A stretch of 34,053 nucleotides of DNA from JAMCUI01 sp964520615 (GCA_964520615.1 CAZFNL010000029.1:1-34053), one strand, 5' to 3'; positions 22,740 to 30,380 are shown, counted from the first letter of the stretch. Program-made: numbers and translations. The notes: generated by a model from the sequence alone, not told the origin.

Positions 22740-23173
22740 GGGGATGATTGGTTCGACGGGAAAGCACCTTAAAAACTGCAAGCCTGAGAGATTGTCTCAG
22801 TCAAAACAATCAAAAAACAACTGTCAATAAAAGCGACAGAATTGAAGCACTTAAGAGCGAGCGGGATGCAATTCTTGCTCAGCTCGGCGAGCTGTTTCAA
22901 CCGAAGTTTGCGCGATTATACGCGTAATGTCGGCATCTGCTGAACTCTTTTTCCGGTGGGGGTCTGCAGGTGTAAATACAGCCGGGATGCATTTTCTATC
23001 CTGACAACGTAGGAGATAAAGACTTTGTCTTACTTTTTCTGATTATTGTCTGCTGAGATATCGGGGAAAGGAAATTTTTCCGGGGCGAAAGCCACGGAGA
23101 AAAACAACAGACTAAGCTTGTAGAAGTTTTTATGATGTTTTTTCGGACTCCGCCCCACAGGCGGACATCTCCA
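22740..23173 (+). ncRNA. ssrA: tmRNA (transfer-messenger RNA)
   Basis: About 434 nt. The 5' end GGGGATG pairs with CATCTCC (23166-23172, one G-U) as the acceptor stem, followed by the conserved GGTTCGACGGG. A clear pseudoknot PK1 follows: CTGAGA/TCTCAG (22784-22789 with 22795-22800) and GATTG/CAATC (22790-22794 with 22807-22811). An A-rich stretch leads to the tag frame; the frame ending at TAA 22925-22927 gives up to 33 codons, ending FARLYA. GACTAAGCTTGTAG (23111-23124) matches the conserved 3' region of bacterial tmRNAs. The T-arm is TCCGC/GCGGA, but the loop is CCCACAG, not TTCRANN, and CCA is not encoded. The exact resume codon is uncertain. Confidence 0.85.
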
Positions 23174-23218
23174 CATTTGGCCCTCACTTTAAGCTCGGTC
23201 TTCGCGTGGCAAGCCACA

Positions 23219-23245
23219 ATTCCCGATTATAAGTGGGGATTTTTT
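23219..23245 (+). terminator. Rho-independent terminator downstream of tmRNA
   Basis: ATTCCC (23219-23224) pairs with GGGGAT (23235-23240) around a 10-nt loop, followed by a T run (23240-23245). A smaller hairpin GTGG/CCAC precedes it at 23206-23217. The rest of 23173-23306 shows a CCGCT/AGCGG dyad (23280-23304) just before comF and nothing else I can name. Confidence 0.6.
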
Positions 23246-23306
23246 CGGCGCAAAGTGTGTTTTTGCGTACATACATTGACCGCTGAAATAATTAAAATTA
23301 GCGGCA

Positions 23307-23975
23307 GTGAATATTTTGGATATAATATTTCCCAAAAGATGTGTCTCCTGCGGCAGATTGGGAAAATATTTCTGCACGAGATGTATTTCTAAAATTGAGC
23401 TTATTGACAGGCAGATCTGTCCGGTGTGTACTAAACCCGCAATTGACGGAGCTGTACATCCTTCCTGTAAAACAAAGTACGGGATTGACGGCATGTACGC
23501 AGCGGCTCATTTCCGCGGACCCGTCAAGCGCGCCATCCACCTTTTGAAATACCAGCTAGTCAGTGACATAGTACAACAATTGGTTCATTTATTATTTGAT
23601 AAGTATCCCTCTTTTTTGACAGATTTTGATTATCTTATTCCGGTTCCGTTGCATAATAAGAGAGAGAAAGAACGCGGATTCAATCAAAGTTATATCATCT
23701 CACGGTTGCTTTCCACTAAATTAAACTTAAAGATATTGAATAATACATTGAGAAGGGCGATCTATACGCTGCCTCAAGCGGAATTAAAAGAAAAGGAAAG
23801 AGCAAAAAACATCAAAGGAGTATTTTATTGCAGTAAAAGCACGCTACTTTCAAGTAAGACAGTCGCGCTGGTTGACGATGTAGCGACAACCCGTTCTACA
23901 CTTATGGAATGCGCAAATGTGCTAAAGCGGTCGGGAGTAAAGAAGGTATGGGGAATAGTTCTGGCGCATGGGTAA
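23307..23975 (+). CDS. comF: ComF family phosphoribosyltransferase-like protein
   Basis: 222 residues with a GTG start at 23307. The N-terminal zinc-binding part has four CxxC-type pairs (CVSCGR, CTRC, CPVC and a later Cys). The phosphoribosyltransferase fold follows, with DYLIPVPLHNKREKERGFNQS and the PRPP-binding VALVDDVATTRSTLMEC (usually TTG; TTR here). ComF proteins are needed for DNA uptake in competent bacteria, acting in the cytoplasm with the ComFA helicase. No other competence gene lies nearby. Confidence 0.88.
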   Translation: MNILDIIFPKRCVSCGRLGKYFCTRCISKIELIDRQICPVCTKPAIDGAVHPSCKTKYGIDGMYAAAHFRGPVKRAIHLLKYQLVSDIVQQLVHLLFDKYPSFLTDFDYLIPVPLHNKREKERGFNQSYIISRLLSTKLNLKILNNTLRRAIYTLPQAELKEKERAKNIKGVFYCSKSTLLSSKTVALVDDVATTRSTLMECANVLKRSGVKKVWGIVLAHG

Positions 23976-24046
23976 TTCTCTCTCACAATAACAGCTGGAG
24001 AATTTCTATGTTGCTCGTGTTAACTTTCTAATATAAGCCCGTTATC

Positions 24047-24703
24047 ATGGTATGTAAACCGTTATATTTAGCTAAAATGAGACGATATCCAGAAAGATTG
24101 ATAATAAAAATTAGAAAGTACAGAGTACGGGAAAAACTATCCTTTAAGGATTTGGGAAGAATATTTAATATTCCAGATACAACTATAAGAAATTGGTGTA
24201 AGGGTACGGTTAGTCATAAGCGGGAATATTTAATTGTACGGAACGAGAGAAAGCGGAATTCTTTCAAAAACTCAGAAATTTCTATTGTTCCCAAGATGAA
24301 CAAAATAAATAAAAATAAAGCTAAATTTTTAGCAGCTTTGATGTATGGATGTGAAGGTGCAAAATATCCAGCTACGAATAGAGTTGCTTTTTCCAATAGT
24401 GACCCAAAACTTATTCTTACTTTTTTAAGGCTGCTTAGACAAGATTTTGATTTAGACATTAATAAATTCTCAGTTCATCTACAAATTCATTCTAATCAGA
24501 ATTTTAATGAGTTAAGGAAAAAATGGTCGTCGATTTTGTCTATACCTTTAAATCACTTCATAAAACCCACCATTACCATTCCGACAGGTAAAAAACACAG
24601 AGATAATTATATAGGAACCTGTACATTACGGTATCTGGATTACAGGATACAATTAAAGATTCTTGGAATATACGAGCGCTTTATAGGTCAGTTTGTAGAT
24701 TAA
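24047..24703 (+). CDS. HTH plus LAGLIDADG-like DNA-binding protein
   Basis: 218 residues; an ATG at 24077 (MRRYPERL) is an alternative start. Residues about 20-60 are a helix-turn-helix (LSFKDLGRIFNIPDTTIRNWCKG). Residues about 90-215 resemble the homing-endonuclease-like fold of a family common in CPR bacteria and archaea: FLAALMYGCEGAK, FSNSDPKLILTFLRLLR, and IGTCTLRYLDYRIQLKILG. The second-helix acid of LAGLIDADG enzymes is represented only by the Glu of GCEGAK, so nuclease activity is doubtful. It is unlinked to its neighbours in function and lies next to a tRNA gene, which fits a mobile or formerly mobile gene. Confidence 0.55.
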   Translation: MVCKPLYLAKMRRYPERLIIKIRKYRVREKLSFKDLGRIFNIPDTTIRNWCKGTVSHKREYLIVRNERKRNSFKNSEISIVPKMNKINKNKAKFLAALMYGCEGAKYPATNRVAFSNSDPKLILTFLRLLRQDFDLDINKFSVHLQIHSNQNFNELRKKWSSILSIPLNHFIKPTITIPTGKKHRDNYIGTCTLRYLDYRIQLKILGIYERFIGQFVD

Positions 24704-24733
24704 AACAATTACTATTGGTATAATACTTGGACT

Positions 24734-24822
24734 GGAGAGTGGGCCGGACGGTAAGGCACAAGTTTGCTAAACTTGCAGGGGATAAAACTCCTGAGTGGGT
24801 TCGACTCCCACACTCTCCGCCA
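24734..24822 (+). tRNA. tRNA-Ser (anticodon GCT)
   Basis: 89 nt including an encoded CCA. Acceptor GGAGAGT pairs with ACTCTCC, the discriminator is G, and the anticodon stem CAAGT/ACTTG has loop TTGCTAA. A long class II variable arm (AGGGG ... CTCCT) and the T-arm GTGGG-TTCGACT-CCCAC are present. The base at position 8 appears to be G instead of the near-universal U if the acceptor is 7 bp. Confidence 0.93.
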
Positions 24823-24855
24823 GTTGGAATTTTGCAAGAAATCAAGCTCAACCTC

Positions 24856-24874
24856 GCGGCGGCTTTGCCGCCGC
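24856..24874 (+). terminator. GC-rich hairpin after tRNA-Ser
   Basis: GCGGCGGC and GCCGCCGC form a perfect 8-bp stem with a TTT loop. A T run (GGTTTTTTGG) follows some 20 nt later, after a CATTTCAAATG palindrome. It could end the tRNA transcript or be a dispersed repeat. Confidence 0.45.
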
Positions 24875-24954
24875 TCGGCTAGCATTTCAAATGGTTTTTT
24901 GGCCGAAAACGAAATGCATTTATCAATAAGTGCAAAAGAAATTTTTTCATAAAT

Positions 24955-26061
24955 ATGAACCAAAAAGGATTTATAAATATTTTATTGATTGTAATCGTCG
25001 TCGCACTTGTTGGAACCGGTGCTTATCTTGTTGCAACTCGACAAACTGCGCCTACGCCAGTTACTACTCCCACGCCTAAACTAAGCCCAACTCCTAAACC
25101 TTCACCCACTCCCAAACCAGTGAGCATACCAGGTCTTAGGTTTGAAGCGTCACCAATGCTTGGCGCGCCACCGCTGAATGTATCTATTGGCGCTTTCTCG
25201 CAAACTCGTTTGCAGTTCGATACGTTCATGCTTAATTATGGCGATGGTTCACAAGAAACTCTTAGCCAGCAATGCTTCGGTGATATATGCCAAGTACGAT
25301 CAGAACATAAATACATGTCTTCGGGTACATTCGCAGCTACTTTACGCGGAGATAAAAATGGTAGCTCGCAGATAATTGGAACTCTCACAATTGCTGTTGG
25401 CAATCCATTAACTGTGACTAAGACGGTGGGAGACAAAGAAAGTTCTTTCTTGATACAAAAAGTCAACCAAGACAGCGTTGGGGGCCTCTGGTATGAAGCG
25501 TATCCAGTTTCAACAGGGCAAGGCACACCAAGAACACTGCATATCGGAGACAACATTGGTTATGGCTGTGAGGGCGTATCAGATAAACTCACGAGCATTG
25601 ATTTTTCCGGCCAGAAAGTGTCATTCACTGTCTCTTGGAGCCAACCACCTTACGGCGGATGTCCAATATGTCTTGCCAGCAAAACACTCATTGATACTCC
25701 TTCTGGACCGATTGCGGTAAAAGATCTACAAGTTGGCATGTCGGTTTGGACAGTTAACGAAGCTGGTCAACGCATCACCGCTGTAATTAGTAAAACATCA
25801 AAGGTATCTGTTCCCGCAACCCATCAGATGATTCATTTGGTTCTTGATGATGGCCGAGATTTGCTTGTTTCTCCTGGCCATCCAACCACTGATGGACGCA
25901 CTATCGGCAATCTGGTAGCTGGCGAAGTGTACGATGGTGCTACTATCATAAGCACTACTCGTGTTCCCTATGGTGAGAATGCGACATATGACTTGTTGCC
26001 ATCTGGCGATACTGGATTCTACTGGGCTAATGGCATTCTTATCGGCAGCACGCTTCGTTAA
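24955..26061 (+). CDS. Secreted PKD-Hint (intein/hedgehog-type) domain protein
   Basis: 368 residues. The N-terminus MNQKGFINILLIVIVV resembles a pilin-type or anchor helix, and a Thr/Pro/Lys linker follows (about 31-57). Residues 60-150 look like a PKD-type beta-sandwich (FMLNYGDGSQETLS, then HKYMSSGTFAATL). Residues 239-368 are a Hint domain: Cys239 in CLASKTLIDTPSGPIAV, KDLQVGMSVWTVN, and VSPGHPTTDGRTIG with His309. The protein ends ANGILIGSTLR. There is no C-extein or HN motif, so hedgehog-like autocleavage at Cys239 is more plausible than splicing. The gene is isolated on both sides and is less AT-rich than its neighbours, which suggests lateral acquisition. Confidence 0.7.
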   Translation: MNQKGFINILLIVIVVALVGTGAYLVATRQTAPTPVTTPTPKLSPTPKPSPTPKPVSIPGLRFEASPMLGAPPLNVSIGAFSQTRLQFDTFMLNYGDGSQETLSQQCFGDICQVRSEHKYMSSGTFAATLRGDKNGSSQIIGTLTIAVGNPLTVTKTVGDKESSFLIQKVNQDSVGGLWYEAYPVSTGQGTPRTLHIGDNIGYGCEGVSDKLTSIDFSGQKVSFTVSWSQPPYGGCPICLASKTLIDTPSGPIAVKDLQVGMSVWTVNEAGQRITAVISKTSKVSVPATHQMIHLVLDDGRDLLVSPGHPTTDGRTIGNLVAGEVYDGATIISTTRVPYGENATYDLLPSGDTGFYWANGILIGSTLR

Positions 26062-26249
26062 AAGCCGTCAAAGAAAAACTTGAAATTGTTAATGTGCGGC
26101 GGAGCCGCTCATTTTCGCCCGCCCGCCCAATCCGAGCCGAGCCAAGCGCGGCGAGCGAATTCCGTTCGAGCTATTTTAAGAATACACAGTGTTTTACTGA
26201 TAAGATCTTCCAGTAGTGACAAGTTTCCTTTCGGAAGCTAAATAAAGAT

Positions 26250-26281
26250 CTTCATAAAATCTTCATCTTTTAGGGTATAAT
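26250..26281 (+). promoter_or_regulatory. Direct-repeat box and -10 of the response regulator gene
   Basis: CTTCAT at 26250-26255 and again at 26261-26266 (11-bp period) lie 9 nt upstream of TATAAT (26276-26281), where a -35 would be. The ATG at 26293 is 11 nt past the -10. The arrangement fits OmpR/PhoB-type activation and autoregulation. The rest of the 230-nt gap upstream holds a GCGGC/GCCGC hairpin (26096-26108) and a GC-rich stretch without a gene. Confidence 0.5.
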
Positions 26282-26292
26282 ATGGGTCTATC

Positions 26293-26967
26293 ATGCGCAT
26301 ATTATTGGTTGAAGACGAACGTCGTCTGGCAACTGTCGTCAAAAAAGGCCTCACAGAGGAAGGGTTTGCCGTAGATGCGGCGTATGATGGCGAGGAAGGA
26401 CAATATCTTGCCGAGTCTGAAGAATACGACCTTATAATTTTGGACATCATGCTGCCTAAAATTGATGGTCTGACACTCTGCAAAGAACTCCGCAAAAAAA
26501 ACATAAAAACCCCAATACTTATGCTTACGGCAAAATCAACTCTTGAAGAAAAAGTTGAAGGGTTGGATAGTGGCGCTGATGATTATATTACCAAACCTTT
26601 TGCTTTTTTGGAACTTCGATCCCGCATCCATGCACTTATCAGACGAAGCGAAAAGGAAGCTTCCCCCATATTGAAAATTGCTGATTTGGAACTTAATCCG
26701 ATACGCCACCAGGTCAAAAGAAATGGGAAAATGATTACGCTTACCCCAAAAGAATTTTCTATTTTAGAGTTGCTCCTGCGTCACAAAGATGAAGTAGTAA
26801 GCCGTACTATGATTATCGAGCATGTTTGGGACTATAACTTTGACAGCATGAGCAACGTGGTAGATGTATTTGTAGCGGCGCTCAGGCGAAAAATTGACAA
26901 GGGAGCAAAAATTAAACTCATCCATACCCTCCACGGGGTAGGGTATAAGACCAGTGAAACAATATGA
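26293..26967 (+). CDS. OmpR-family response regulator
   Basis: 224 residues: a receiver domain (acidic pocket VEDE at 6-9, phosphoacceptor Asp51 in LIILDIMLP, Thr79, Lys101 in ITKPF), then a winged-helix DNA-binding domain (about 125-222: LTPKEFSILELLLRH, VVDVFVAALRRKI, IHTLHGVGYK). Overlaps the histidine kinase gene by 4 nt (ATGA), so the two form a classical pair. Neighbouring thiol and metal-linked genes and shared upstream repeats suggest an envelope-stress regulon similar in logic to CusRS or CopRS; the actual signal is not readable. Confidence 0.93.
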   Translation: MRILLVEDERRLATVVKKGLTEEGFAVDAAYDGEEGQYLAESEEYDLIILDIMLPKIDGLTLCKELRKKNIKTPILMLTAKSTLEEKVEGLDSGADDYITKPFAFLELRSRIHALIRRSEKEASPILKIADLELNPIRHQVKRNGKMITLTPKEFSILELLLRHKDEVVSRTMIIEHVWDYNFDSMSNVVDVFVAALRRKIDKGAKIKLIHTLHGVGYKTSETI

Positions 26968-28352
26968 ATACAAAAAGCGTCAGATTCCATCTTTCCGTCT
27001 GGTATTCCCTTGCATTTTTTCTGGCGGCAGCCGTAATTTTTGGCAGTTTTTACCTCGTTACCAAACAAGCACTCTATAACCAAACTGACTCTGCCATATC
27101 TTCTCACGCCCAAAAAATTGCCGATATCATCACAAGTAAAGGAGGAGATATGCGCCAGATGATGGCAAGAGAAGCATTCCTTCAGGTGTTTTCAGATCCC
27201 GGTATGGTAGTCATACTGACTGACAATTCCGGTAATATCATCGGCAGTTCATTTACTATTACCCCAAAAGACAAAGTCGTGTCAGCTCTTTTTGAAGCGG
27301 CAGTATCTTCCGGTAAACCAATATTCCTAAATCAGACACTCGGCGACACAAACTTAAGATTTCAAGCAGATCCCATAAGTCAAAATGGACAACTTCGGGG
27401 AGTGCTTATGGTAGGACATCCAATTGATGTTATCGATAAATCACTTACAAACCTTTTTATTATGTTGGCAGTTGTATTTATTATCTTTCTGATACCCACT
27501 GTTATCGGAGGACACCTTTTGGCTCAAAGCGCCATGCAGCCGATTGTCGTAATTTCGGAAAAACTAAAGAAAATAAGCTCTCAAAATTTGGATGAACGGA
27601 TAGCGACTCCCGATACTGATGACGAGATAAAAGAGCTGGCAGTTACATTTAATAGTCTTCTGGACAGGTTAAGCCAGGCATTTAAGCGGGAACGGCAGTT
27701 TATTTCTGATATCGCTCACGAGCTCAAGACTCCGCTTGCTACCCAACGGACAAATATAGAAGTTACACTATCACACAAGAGGTCAAAAGAGGATTACAAA
27801 AAAGCCTTAGCAGAAACATTAGTTGATAACAACAGGATTTCCTCAACAGTCAAAAATATTCTGGATCTTGCCTGGTCTGAAGCGGAAAATGCGAAAAACC
27901 AATTTGAAACAGTTGATTTATCCTATCTGACAGAAGAATTAAAAGATATAGGTATGAAGATGGTTTTTACCAAACGGATACATATTTCCGGTACCACTGA
28001 ATCAGGCATAAAAGTAAGGGGGAAACGCGATAAACTTTTCCATGCTCTTCTTAACATCGTGGATAACGCAGTGAAATATACTCATGATAATGGAACAATT
28101 TCCATCACTCTTCGTAAAACTATAGACTGCGCACATCTTCAAATAAAGGACACCGGTATAGGGATAACGAAAAAAGATCTGCCTTATGTTTTTGAAAGAT
28201 TTTACCGGGGTTTGAAAACTGATAAAGCACCAGGCTCAGGGTTAGGACTGGCAATCACAAAGGCTATTATTGCGGCACATCACGGAAAAATTGATGTTGA
28301 GAGTACAGCCGGAAAAGGCACTACTATCAAGGTTTCTCTTCCTCTTGCATAA
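26964..28352 (+). CDS. Sensor histidine kinase with HAMP domain
   Basis: 462 residues. Transmembrane helix 1 (about 12-33), an extracellular sensor of about 125 residues and helix 2 (about 163-186) are followed by HAMP (about 187-240), HisKA with His252 in ISDIAHELKTPLA, and HATPase with the N box (NIVDNAVKYTHDNG), G1 (IKDTGIGI), F box and G2 (GSGLGLAITKAI). The architecture is that of the CusS/heavy-metal-type kinases. The sensor has no Cys or His clusters, so metal sensing is not evident from sequence. Confidence 0.93.
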   Translation: MNTKSVRFHLSVWYSLAFFLAAAVIFGSFYLVTKQALYNQTDSAISSHAQKIADIITSKGGDMRQMMAREAFLQVFSDPGMVVILTDNSGNIIGSSFTITPKDKVVSALFEAAVSSGKPIFLNQTLGDTNLRFQADPISQNGQLRGVLMVGHPIDVIDKSLTNLFIMLAVVFIIFLIPTVIGGHLLAQSAMQPIVVISEKLKKISSQNLDERIATPDTDDEIKELAVTFNSLLDRLSQAFKRERQFISDIAHELKTPLATQRTNIEVTLSHKRSKEDYKKALAETLVDNNRISSTVKNILDLAWSEAENAKNQFETVDLSYLTEELKDIGMKMVFTKRIHISGTTESGIKVRGKRDKLFHALLNIVDNAVKYTHDNGTISITLRKTIDCAHLQIKDTGIGITKKDLPYVFERFYRGLKTDKAPGSGLGLAITKAIIAAHHGKIDVESTAGKGTTIKVSLPLA

Positions 28353-28355
28353 TTT

Positions 28356-28399
28356 CTTCACAAATCTTAAGCATTTCTTAATTATTCACCCGCTACAAT
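28356..28399 (+). promoter_or_regulatory. Direct-repeat box and -10 before the DUF2933-like gene
   Basis: CTTCAC (28356), CTTAAG (28366) and CTTAAT (28377) are spaced 10 and 11 bp. TACAAT (28394-28399) follows 11 nt after the last repeat. The probable start site is about 8 nt before the ATG at 28414. It resembles the box before the response regulator. Confidence 0.45.
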
Positions 28400-28413
28400 A
28401 AATGTATCTCCTT

Positions 28414-28644
28414 ATGAATCTTTCAAATGATTTTGGCAGCCAACATACGACTAGGGTAAAACAAAATAACAGTTTTATATACTTTGCAAAAACTCTGGGT
28501 GTTTGTTTCATTTTTGTCGCCATAGCCTACCTGGCAGTAGGAGTGTTTAGAATCCCTGCCGGTACACTGCTTTTTGCCGGAGTTTTACTCCTTTGCCCTC
28601 TCATGCACTTCTTTATGATGAAGGGCGACGGACATGATCACTAA
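28414..28644 (+). CDS. Small DUF2933-like membrane protein with His-rich tail
   Basis: 76 residues from the ATG at 28414; the ATG at 28402 lies too close to the -10 to be included in the transcript. Two hydrophobic helices (about 22-42 and 46-62). The end of the second, LLLCPLMHFFMMKGDGHDH, matches the C-P-L-M-H-x-F-M plus His-rich tail of DUF2933 proteins, often found with copper resistance genes. The Met/His-rich end could bind Cu(I). It lies between the two-component system and the CcdA-like gene. Confidence 0.6.
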   Translation: MNLSNDFGSQHTTRVKQNNSFIYFAKTLGVCFIFVAIAYLAVGVFRIPAGTLLFAGVLLLCPLMHFFMMKGDGHDH

Positions 28645-28652
28645 ATCTTCTC

Positions 28653-28681
28653 CTTCATAATTTCTTAATCTTCCCTATTGT
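28653..28681 (+). promoter_or_regulatory. Direct-repeat box and -10 before the CcdA-like gene
   Basis: CTTCAT (28653-28658) and CTTAAT (28664-28669), 11-bp period, are followed 6 nt later by TATTGT (28676-28681). The ATG at 28693 lies 11 nt past the -10. Confidence 0.45.
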
Positions 28682-28692
28682 ATCCTCACTCT

Positions 28693-29559
28693 ATGAATCT
28701 ACTGGTCAGCGCCTCATTTATCGCTTCATTCTTTGCGGGTATTGCGGCGCTTTTTGCCCCTTGTTGTATAACGGTACTTCTACCTACTTACTTTGCTTCA
28801 ATTTTTAAGCAGAAGACAACGGTCTTTTTGATGACCTTTGTCTATTTCCTGGGGCTTTTGGCAATCTTTTTACCATTGGGACTGGGCGCTACATTTTTGA
28901 CGAGATTTTTCAGCGACTATCACGACATTATATTTATATCAGGCAGTATCTTCTTAATATTTCTAGGAATAACTCTGTTGTCAGGCAGACAATTTGCGTT
29001 ACCTTTCTCCGTCCATCCACAACTGAAGAAATATGATTTTTTATCAGTATTTGTCCTGGGAATATTTTCTGCCATAGCCACCACCTGTTGCGCTCCGGTT
29101 CTTGCCGGAGTCCTGACGCTTTCAGCTCTGCCGGGATCATTTATCCTCGGAGGGATATATACACTGGCCTATGTATTGGGAATGGTGATCCCGCTTTTTA
29201 TCATTGCCGGATTTTTGGATAGAGTGAACTTTACCAATAATTTTTTTGCTTTCAGGAAAACGGTATCATACACGCTTTTTGGCCAAAAGATCCGTCTTAC
29301 CTTTGCCAATCTCTTTTCAGGTCTCATGTTTGTCGTATTGGGAGTGATCATATTATTTTTAGCCAGAACCGGCCAGCTTACCCAGCGCTCTTCCTACCAA
29401 TTGTCTATCAATATTTACTTGACGAAGTTTGTTAAATCAATTGGCATCGTAACAGGGCTGATTCCGGAAATTGTTTGGGCGGGGATATTCTTTGTTATTT
29501 TTTTATTAATAATTTATCTCTCAGTCCGTCAGTTGACGGATCTTAATAAAAAAGTTTAA
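28693..29559 (+). CDS. CcdA/DsbD-like membrane thiol transporter
   Basis: 288 residues from the ATG at 28693; a TTG at 28678 would overlap the -10. Six or more helices. The two Cys motifs of the DsbD-beta/CcdA family are present, each as a Cys pair: ALFAPCCITVLLPTYFA in the first helix and ATTCCAPVLAGVLTLSALPG in the fourth, a pseudo-repeat as expected. Such proteins carry electrons from cytoplasmic thioredoxin to extracytoplasmic thiol proteins. A C-terminal helix follows after a longer external segment. The peroxiredoxin and DsbA-like genes downstream are natural partners. Confidence 0.83.
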   Translation: MNLLVSASFIASFFAGIAALFAPCCITVLLPTYFASIFKQKTTVFLMTFVYFLGLLAIFLPLGLGATFLTRFFSDYHDIIFISGSIFLIFLGITLLSGRQFALPFSVHPQLKKYDFLSVFVLGIFSAIATTCCAPVLAGVLTLSALPGSFILGGIYTLAYVLGMVIPLFIIAGFLDRVNFTNNFFAFRKTVSYTLFGQKIRLTFANLFSGLMFVVLGVIILFLARTGQLTQRSSYQLSINIYLTKFVKSIGIVTGLIPEIVWAGIFFVIFLLIIYLSVRQLTDLNKKV

Positions 29560-29583
29560 AAGCCCGCCTGATCTTACTTTTCG

Positions 29584-29651
29584 CCCCTCTTAGCGGGGTT
29601 CAAAGAGCGATCTTTGGCGGACTCAATCCCCGCTTTGCGGGATAGAGGAGG
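29584..29651 (+). promoter_or_regulatory. Two GC-rich hairpins and strong Shine-Dalgarno before the peroxiredoxin gene
   Basis: Hairpin 1: CCCC/GGGG (29584-29598). Hairpin 2: ATCCCCGC/GCGGGAT with a TTT loop and one bulged C (29626-29643), ending one base before the Shine-Dalgarno AGAGGAGG (29644-29651). Possible leader attenuation or mRNA stabilisation. The Shine-Dalgarno is unusually strong for this genome. Confidence 0.45.
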
Positions 29652-29657
29652 AATTTT

Positions 29658-30311
29658 ATGAAATATAAAACAGCGCTCTGGATTCTCATCGGAACGGCCG
29701 TAGTGGTATTGGTAGTACTTTTGGCAACCAGCGGTAAAAATGCCGGTCAAACATCAGCATCAAATCAACCGGACTTGACAACCGGTCAGTCGGATGATTC
29801 TATGGCGGCTATGCATCGTCCACAACCGGTGAATACAAAGATATTTGACAGCCTCCCGGGCAAACAGGCGCCGGATTTTACGCTTGAAAGCTATGACGGA
29901 ACAAAATACAAATTAAGCAGTCTCAAAGGGAAGAATGTCCTTCTCTTTTTTAATGAGGGACTCATGTGCTATCCTGCCTGTTGGAATCAGATAGCAGCGT
30001 TTGGATCTGATCCCCAGTTTGCACAAAAAAATACTGTAGTCTTGGCAATTACCGTCGACAATCAAAGTGATTGGAAAAACGCCGTAGACAAAATGCCGGA
30101 ACTGGCTAAAGCCACAGTCCTCTTTGATACCAATAGAACCGTTTCATCAGCATATGGGATTTTGACACTGACATCGTCTATGCACAGAGGAGCTTATCCC
30201 GGCCATACGTACGTTCTTATTGATAAAGACGGGGTAGTGCGATTTACCAAAGATGATGAGATTATGGCGGTAAGAAATGACGAACTGGCCAAGGAAATAG
30301 ATAAACTTTAA
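29658..30311 (+). CDS. Membrane-anchored peroxiredoxin (AhpC/TSA-like)
   Basis: 217 residues. An N-terminal anchor helix (about 6-24), a Ser/Gln/Asp linker with a Met/His stretch (DDSMAAMHRP), then a thioredoxin fold from about 65: GKQAPDFTLESYDG, LLFFNEGLMCYPACWNQ with Cys104 and Cys108, and HTYVLIDKDGVVRF. Cys104 occupies the peroxidatic position of AhpC/TSA proteins, although the usual P-x-x-x-T/S-x-x-C is changed to N-E-G-L-M-C. C-x-x-x-C spacing could form an internal disulfide. It would act outside the membrane, receiving electrons from the CcdA-like protein. Confidence 0.78.
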   Translation: MKYKTALWILIGTAVVVLVVLLATSGKNAGQTSASNQPDLTTGQSDDSMAAMHRPQPVNTKIFDSLPGKQAPDFTLESYDGTKYKLSSLKGKNVLLFFNEGLMCYPACWNQIAAFGSDPQFAQKNTVVLAITVDNQSDWKNAVDKMPELAKATVLFDTNRTVSSAYGILTLTSSMHRGAYPGHTYVLIDKDGVVRFTKDDEIMAVRNDELAKEIDKL

Positions 30312-30321
30312 TGATTTGTTC

Positions 30322-30376
30322 ATGAATAAAACTTCATGTTTTATTCATACTTGCTTCATGACAGAAGGAGTATTAT
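30322..30376 (+). promoter_or_regulatory. AT-rich hairpin overlapping 11-bp-spaced TTCAT repeats and a -10
   Basis: Arms ATGAATAAAAC (30322-30332) and GTTTTATTCAT (30338-30348) form a perfect 11-bp stem, which may terminate the peroxiredoxin transcript. TTCAT recurs at 30333, 30344 and 30355 (11-bp period), and TATTAT (30371-30376) follows 11 nt after the last copy. This is the same layout as the boxes upstream of the response regulator, DUF2933-like and CcdA-like genes. Confidence 0.4.
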
Positions 30377-30380
30377 CAGT

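Noticed and set aside
23132..23392. Open frame of 86 codons on the plus strand
   Set aside because: Begins in the tmRNA 3' region and crosses its terminator and the comF start; no gene-like features.
24856..24874. Attachment site of an integrated element next to tRNA-Ser
   Set aside because: No second copy of the tRNA 3' end was found downstream and no integrase is present; a simple hairpin explains the sequence.
28391..28410. Third BlaI-type operator (CTACA and TGTAT near the DUF2933-like gene)
   Set aside because: The half-sites are 5 nt apart and one is imperfect, unlike the N3 spacing of the two good copies.
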